Below, in pieces: positions 5,588 to 8,676 of a stretch of 8,676 nt of DNA. Each line of letters starts with the position of its first letter. Position 1 is the stretch's first letter. The stretch comes from Candidatus Faecivivens stercoravium (GTDB taxonomy: Bacteria; Bacillota; Clostridia; Oscillospirales; Ruminococcaceae), in contig DVHA01000099.1 of assembly GCA_018712425.1 (NCBI GenBank), positions 1 to 8,676 of the forward strand. The letters run 5' to 3'. Made by a program: the position numbers and the translations under genes. Below the pieces are notes generated by a model that was not told the origin of the DNA, made no database searches, and worked only from the letters and a program-made list of their open reading frames with translations.

Positions 5588-6473
5588 GAAAAACTCGCTG
5601 GGTTTAAGGGCGCAGAAGACACTGAACAACGCCCTGACCTATATCATCCTGGTGATCCTCGCCTGCATCATCCTGGTCCCGATTTTCTTCGTCATCGTCA
5701 CCGCCTTTAAGACCGACGCGGAAATCTCCTTCCAGAATTTCCAGTGGCTGCCCCATTCCCTCAACTTCGACGCCTTTAAAAACGCCTGGGAAATGGTCAA
5801 CTGGCCACGGGCGTTTGCAAACAGCCTGCTGATTACGGTGATTGTCGTCGCCGGTTCGCTCTTCTTCAATTCCCTGGCTGGCTATGCCTTTTCCCGGCTG
5901 GACTTTAAGGGGAAGAACGTCCTCTTTATCATCCTGCTGATGGGGATGATGGTACCGGCCCAGTCGATTATCATCCCGCAGTTTATCATCATGCGGAGCA
6001 TCCCGCTGGCTGGCGGCAACAACATCTTCGGCGCCGGCGGCACCGGGCTCCTGGACAGCTACGCTTCGCTCATCCTGCCGTTTTTGTCCGGGCCGATGGG
6101 GATCTTCCTCTGCCGGCAGTTCTACTCCACCTTCCCGAAATCCCTTGACGAGGCCGCCAAGATCGACGGCTGCGGGAGCTTTAAGATCTACTATTCGATC
6201 TACATCCCGATGTCGACCACCATCCTCGCGACCCTCACCATCCTGAAGACGGTCGCCACCTGGAACGACTTCTTCTACCCGCTGATTATGACCACCTCCG
6301 AGGCGATGAAGACGGTCCAGCTGGGGCTCCAGACCTTCAAGGGCTCGACTACGACCCACTACAACTGGCTGATGGCGGCGACGCTGTTTACCTCTCTGCC
6401 GATCGTCATCGTCTACCTCTGTGCCCAGAAGTATTTTGTCGCCGGGATTGCCACCTCCGGCATGAAGAACTGA
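5577..6473 (+). CDS. Sugar ABC transporter permease, MalG/UgpE-like
   Basis: This 298-residue inner-membrane protein is the second half of the importer pore. A first membrane helix (ALTYIILVILACIILVPIFF) follows a short N-terminus. The EAA motif is E192-A193-A194, then G198, followed by YIPM. A conserved TWNDFFYPL stretch precedes the last helices, as in MalG-type permeases, and the C-terminus ends in FVAGIATSGMKN, typical of this side of the pair. The start at 5577 lies inside the end of the upstream permease gene, with AAGGGAGG (5561-5568) 8 bases upstream. It is the last gene of the importer operon. A hairpin (6543-6565) and a separate promoter lie before the next gene. Confidence 0.94.
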   Translation: MSTKKNSLGLRAQKTLNNALTYIILVILACIILVPIFFVIVTAFKTDAEISFQNFQWLPHSLNFDAFKNAWEMVNWPRAFANSLLITVIVVAGSLFFNSLAGYAFSRLDFKGKNVLFIILLMGMMVPAQSIIIPQFIIMRSIPLAGGNNIFGAGGTGLLDSYASLILPFLSGPMGIFLCRQFYSTFPKSLDEAAKIDGCGSFKIYYSIYIPMSTTILATLTILKTVATWNDFFYPLIMTTSEAMKTVQLGLQTFKGSTTTHYNWLMAATLFTSLPIVIVYLCAQKYFVAGIATSGMKN

Positions 6474-6542
6474 GCATACCTCCAATAGCTGCCATGGGGC
6501 GGATACAGCCCTTTCTGCCCCGGCTTTCCTTTCTGTACGGCG

Positions 6543-6565
6543 GGGGAACGCGGAAGCGTTTCCTC
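6543..6565 (+). other. Hairpin in the gap after the importer operon
   Basis: GGGG-AACGC (6543-6551) pairs with GCGTT-CCTC around a GGAA loop (6552-6555), with one bulged T at 6561 and one G-T pair. It lies 70 bases after the permease stop. No T-run follows directly, so any terminator role is doubtful. The rest of the 234-base gap holds the promoter and ribosome binding site of sulfatase 2. Confidence 0.45.
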
Positions 6566-6616
6566 GCTGTGTCAAGAAAAGCAGATGATTTTACCAAATT
6601 CCCGGTTTTTTTCCCA

Positions 6617-6646
6617 TTGTCCATTATGAGCCGGATGTTTTATAAT
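6617..6646 (+). promoter_or_regulatory. Promoter of sulfatase 2
   Basis: A -35 TTGTCC (6617-6622, 4 of 6 consensus bases) and a perfect -10 TATAAT (6641-6646) are separated by 18 bases. The start point would be near 6653, about 55 bases before the ATG. No AAGCGYTT operator overlaps or follows it, unlike the other promoters of the locus. Confidence 0.6.
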
Positions 6647-6707
6647 CATCTTATAAAGTGTCCGGCGTTCCACCGTATAAAGTAAAAATGTGAAAGGGGA
6701 GAGCAAA

Positions 6708-8504
6708 ATGCGTACAATCCTTGTCATGTTCGACTCGTTAAACCGCCGTTTCCTTCCAAACTATGGGTGCGACTGGGTGAAAGCCCCGAATTTTGAGCGG
6801 CTGGGCAGACGGTGCGTCACCTTCGATAACGCCTATGTCGGCTCGATGCCCTGCATGCCGGCGAGGCGGGAGATGCACACCGGCCGGTACAACTTCCTCC
6901 ACCGCTCCTGGGGGCCGATGGAGCCGTTTGACGACTCCGCCCCGCAGATTTTGAAAAATAACGGGGTTTATTCCCATCTTGTCTCCGACCATCAGCACTA
7001 CTGGGAAGATGGCGGCGCCACCTACCACACCCGGTTTTCTTCCTGGGAGAACTTCCGCGGCCAGGAGGGCGACCCCTGGAAGGCCGATTTAAACCCGGCC
7101 ATCACTCCGGAACACCAGGTAGAGCCGAGCCCCGCGCCGAAAAGCTATGCCGGGATGGCGCGTTTCCAGGTGCAGGACGTGATCAACCGCGGCCATATGG
7201 ACGAGGAAGGCAAGATGCCCCAGCCCCGTACTTTTGCCGCCGGGCTGGAATTTTTAAAAACCAACTACCGGTACGACAACTGGTTTTTGCAGATTGAGAC
7301 CTTTGACCCTCATGAGCCTTTCTTTACCCCGAAGGAGTACCAGGCGCTTTATGAAGAGGTGGACGTCGGCCGGGATATCGACTGGCCGCCCTACGGCCCC
7401 TGCCGCAGCAGCGAAGAGGTGGTCCGGCACGTCCGGCATAAATATGCCGCCCTCGTTTCGATGTGCGACAAGTACCTCGGGAAGGTACTCGATTTCATGG
7501 ACAACCATGACATGTGGAAGGATACCGCGCTGATTGTCACCACCGACCACGGCTACCTCCTCGGCGAACACCAGTGGTGGGCCAAGTCGATCATGCCCCT
7601 CTACAACGAGATCGCCCACATCCCGATGTTCGCCTGGGACCCCCGCTGCGGGAAGAAAGGGGAGCGCCGGCAGACCCTCGTCCAGAACATCGACCTCGCC
7701 CCGACCGTCCTCGAGCTGAACGGCATCCCGGTGCCGCCGGATATGCTGGGCAAACCGATCGCCCCGGCGGTCGACCACGACGAAACGCTCCACGACTGCG
7801 TCCTCTTCGGCCACCACGGCACCCACGTCAACATCACCGACGGCCGGTATGTCTACATGCGGGCGCCCCTCACCCGGGAAAACGGGCCGGTCTATGAATA
7901 CACCCTGATGCCGACCCATATGCGGGCGATGTTCTCGCCGGAAGAGCTGGAAGGGACGAAACTCCACCCGCCCTTCTCCTTTACGAAAGGCGTCCCGGTC
8001 TTACAGATTGAAAGCGGCGACCCCCAGGCGAAGGCATTCCCGTTCTACCGGTACGGGACAAGGCTTTATGACCTGCAAAACGACCCCGGCGAGCTCCACC
8101 CGATTGAGGATGAGGCAGTGGAGCTGCGGATGATCCACCGGATGGTGGAACTGATGAAGGAAAATGACGCGCCGCGGGAACAGTATGACCGCCTGGGGCT
8201 GCCCTTTGACCACGAGATGACGGCCGAAGAACTGCGGGCTCAGAAAGCCTGGGTTGCGGAAAACGACCGGGCGGTGCCGGTCGAGGGCTGGGAATGGACG
8301 CCGGAGGCAAAGGAACAGTTTTTGGCGCTGGCGATGTTCACCGGGAAAGAAAAACTCCCCGAACTCTTCCGCGCCTATATGAAAGACCACCCGGCGGAAA
8401 AGGTCGGCTGCCCGGTTGTCGAGGCGTTCGCGATGGCAGTCACGCCGGAGGCGTCCCATGGGCCGGTGCTGAATGTTTTGAATGTCGTCGCGAGACGGTC
8501 GTAA
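6708..8504 (+). CDS. Cytoplasmic Cys-type sulfatase (sulfatase 2)
   Basis: This 598-residue enzyme belongs to the same superfamily as sulfatase 1 but is clearly divergent. The maturation motif is CMPAR (49-53) with TG at 58-59: Cys49 is the predicted formylglycine residue, and Ala replaces the usual Ser at the fourth position. The metal-site start is F8-D9-S10 in place of the commoner DD or DQ. Other expected residues are H202 in FDPHEPFF, D280/H281 in TTDHGYLLGEHQWW, and K293. The strand RLYDLQNDPGELHPIED closes the sulfatase fold, followed by a roughly 110-residue, mostly helical-looking tail. There is no signal peptide, so cytoplasmic action is expected. The start at 6708 has GGGGAG (6696-6701) 6 bases upstream; a GTG at 6690 in the same frame overlaps that site and is rejected. 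The substrate is unknown; by context it is an imported sulfated sugar. Confidence 0.9.
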   Translation: MRTILVMFDSLNRRFLPNYGCDWVKAPNFERLGRRCVTFDNAYVGSMPCMPARREMHTGRYNFLHRSWGPMEPFDDSAPQILKNNGVYSHLVSDHQHYWEDGGATYHTRFSSWENFRGQEGDPWKADLNPAITPEHQVEPSPAPKSYAGMARFQVQDVINRGHMDEEGKMPQPRTFAAGLEFLKTNYRYDNWFLQIETFDPHEPFFTPKEYQALYEEVDVGRDIDWPPYGPCRSSEEVVRHVRHKYAALVSMCDKYLGKVLDFMDNHDMWKDTALIVTTDHGYLLGEHQWWAKSIMPLYNEIAHIPMFAWDPRCGKKGERRQTLVQNIDLAPTVLELNGIPVPPDMLGKPIAPAVDHDETLHDCVLFGHHGTHVNITDGRYVYMRAPLTRENGPVYEYTLMPTHMRAMFSPEELEGTKLHPPFSFTKGVPVLQIESGDPQAKAFPFYRYGTRLYDLQNDPGELHPIEDEAVELRMIHRMVELMKENDAPREQYDRLGLPFDHEMTAEELRAQKAWVAENDRAVPVEGWEWTPEAKEQFLALAMFTGKEKLPELFRAYMKDHPAEKVGCPVVEAFAMAVTPEASHGPVLNVLNVVARRS

Positions 8505-8523
8505 GCCGTTGTCGAAGACGGCT
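8504..8523. other. Small hairpin directly at the sulfatase 2 stop
   Basis: AGCCGT (8504-8509) pairs with ACGGCT (8518-8523) across an 8-base loop. It has no T-run. It is the first of a row of palindromes in the noncoding tail. Confidence 0.4.
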
Positions 8524-8547
8524 GCCGAGCAAGAGCGAACCTAAAAG

Positions 8548-8573
8548 GCTCCCTCTCCGAGGGAGCTGCAGCT
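8548..8573. repeat. Palindromic repeat-like element (GCTCCCTC stem)
   Basis: GCTCCCTC (8548-8555) pairs perfectly with GAGGGAGC (8559-8566) around a 3-base loop. It overlaps the 10-bp palindrome AGCTGCAGCT (8564-8573). From memory, stems of this GGCTCCCTC type recur between genes in Oscillospiraceae genomes as REP/MITE-like elements. The element cannot be confirmed as repeated from one copy. Confidence 0.45.
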
Positions 8574-8586
8574 TGTCGAAAAAGTC

Positions 8587-8603
8587 TTTTTTGAGTATTT
8601 TTT
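8587..8603 (+). terminator. T-rich tract that may end the sulfatase 2 transcript
   Basis: Two runs of six T (8587-8592 and 8598-8603) follow the GCTCCCTC hairpin, but about 20 bases after the stem. The preceding AAAAAG (8579-8584) can pair with CTTTTT (8586-8591) only with an impossibly tight loop unless the inner pairs open. Termination here is plausible but not of standard form. Confidence 0.3.
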
Positions 8604-8653
8604 GGGTGCTGCTGCACGCCGGTCTTGCTACGCAAGCCCTTAGAAAATTGTTT

Positions 8654-8676
8654 GCGGGCCGTATGGCATGGCCCGC
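8654..8676. other. GC-rich hairpin at the window edge, possible terminator stem
   Basis: GCGGGCC (8654-8660) pairs perfectly with GGCCCGC (8670-8676) around a 9-base loop. An A-rich tract lies just before it (8643-8647). The window ends on the last stem base, so a following T-run, which would make it a terminator in either direction, cannot be seen. Confidence 0.45.

Noticed and set aside
6551..6564. Operator-like core GGAAGCGTTTCC before sulfatase 2
   Set aside because: It matches the best operator at only about 10 of 14 positions and lacks the TGT/ACA ends. The sequence is better explained as the loop and 3' arm of the hairpin at 6543-6565.
5604..6575. Long minus-strand open frame opposite the second permease
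   Set aside because: The translation is rich in Arg, Gly, Asp and Gln with no family motif, and the plus strand is a clear MalG-like permease.
6494..6685. Plus-strand 63-residue frame between the importer and sulfatase 2
   Set aside because: It runs through a hairpin and the sulfatase 2 promoter, has no good ribosome binding site, and shows no protein-like pattern.
8375..8635. Minus-strand 86-residue frame across the sulfatase 2 end and the hairpin tail
   Set aside because: It is translated from palindromic repeat-like DNA and antisense to the sulfatase C-terminus, with no recognised domain.

Overview
The window is a compact, all-forward carbohydrate-use locus from a fairly GC-rich anaerobic Firmicute. 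My best guess is a gut Clostridia/Oscillospiraceae-type genome. Strong AAAGGAG-type ribosome binding sites, a TTGACA/TATAAT promoter, a lipobox-bearing solute-binding protein and a palindrome-rich tail support that guess. The species cannot be named from this sequence.

Layout: (1) 121-1728, a Cys-type sulfatase without signal peptide, with its own promoter and a LacI-type operator, closed by a strong rho-independent terminator. (2) 1963-2958, a LacI/GalR-family regulator behind a consensus promoter with an operator just after the start point. (3) 3246-6473, a lipoprotein sugar-binding protein and two MalF/MalG-like permeases (CUT1-type ABC importer, no ATPase gene), preceded by two tandem operators. 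(4) 6708-8504, a second, divergent Cys-type sulfatase with its own promoter and no convincing operator. (5) 8505-8676, a noncoding tail of consecutive small hairpins.

Working model (inference): the importer brings an intact sulfated mono- or oligosaccharide into the cytoplasm, probably energised by a shared MsmK-type ATPase encoded elsewhere. The two sulfatases then remove sulfate esters inside the cell. The regulator controls sulfatase 1, itself and the importer through copies of one 14-bp site with core AAGCGYTT. The site also fits the CcpA cre consensus, so global catabolite repression may act there too. No glycoside hydrolase, lyase, sulfatase-maturing enzyme or ATPase is present in the window.

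No tRNA, rRNA, CRISPR array, transposase or phage gene was seen, and no gene-free stretch exceeds 300 bases. The most notable non-gene signals are the shared operator family, a pair of related hairpins flanking the binding-protein gene, and low-GC patches confined to the ligand-recognition parts of the regulator and the binding protein.
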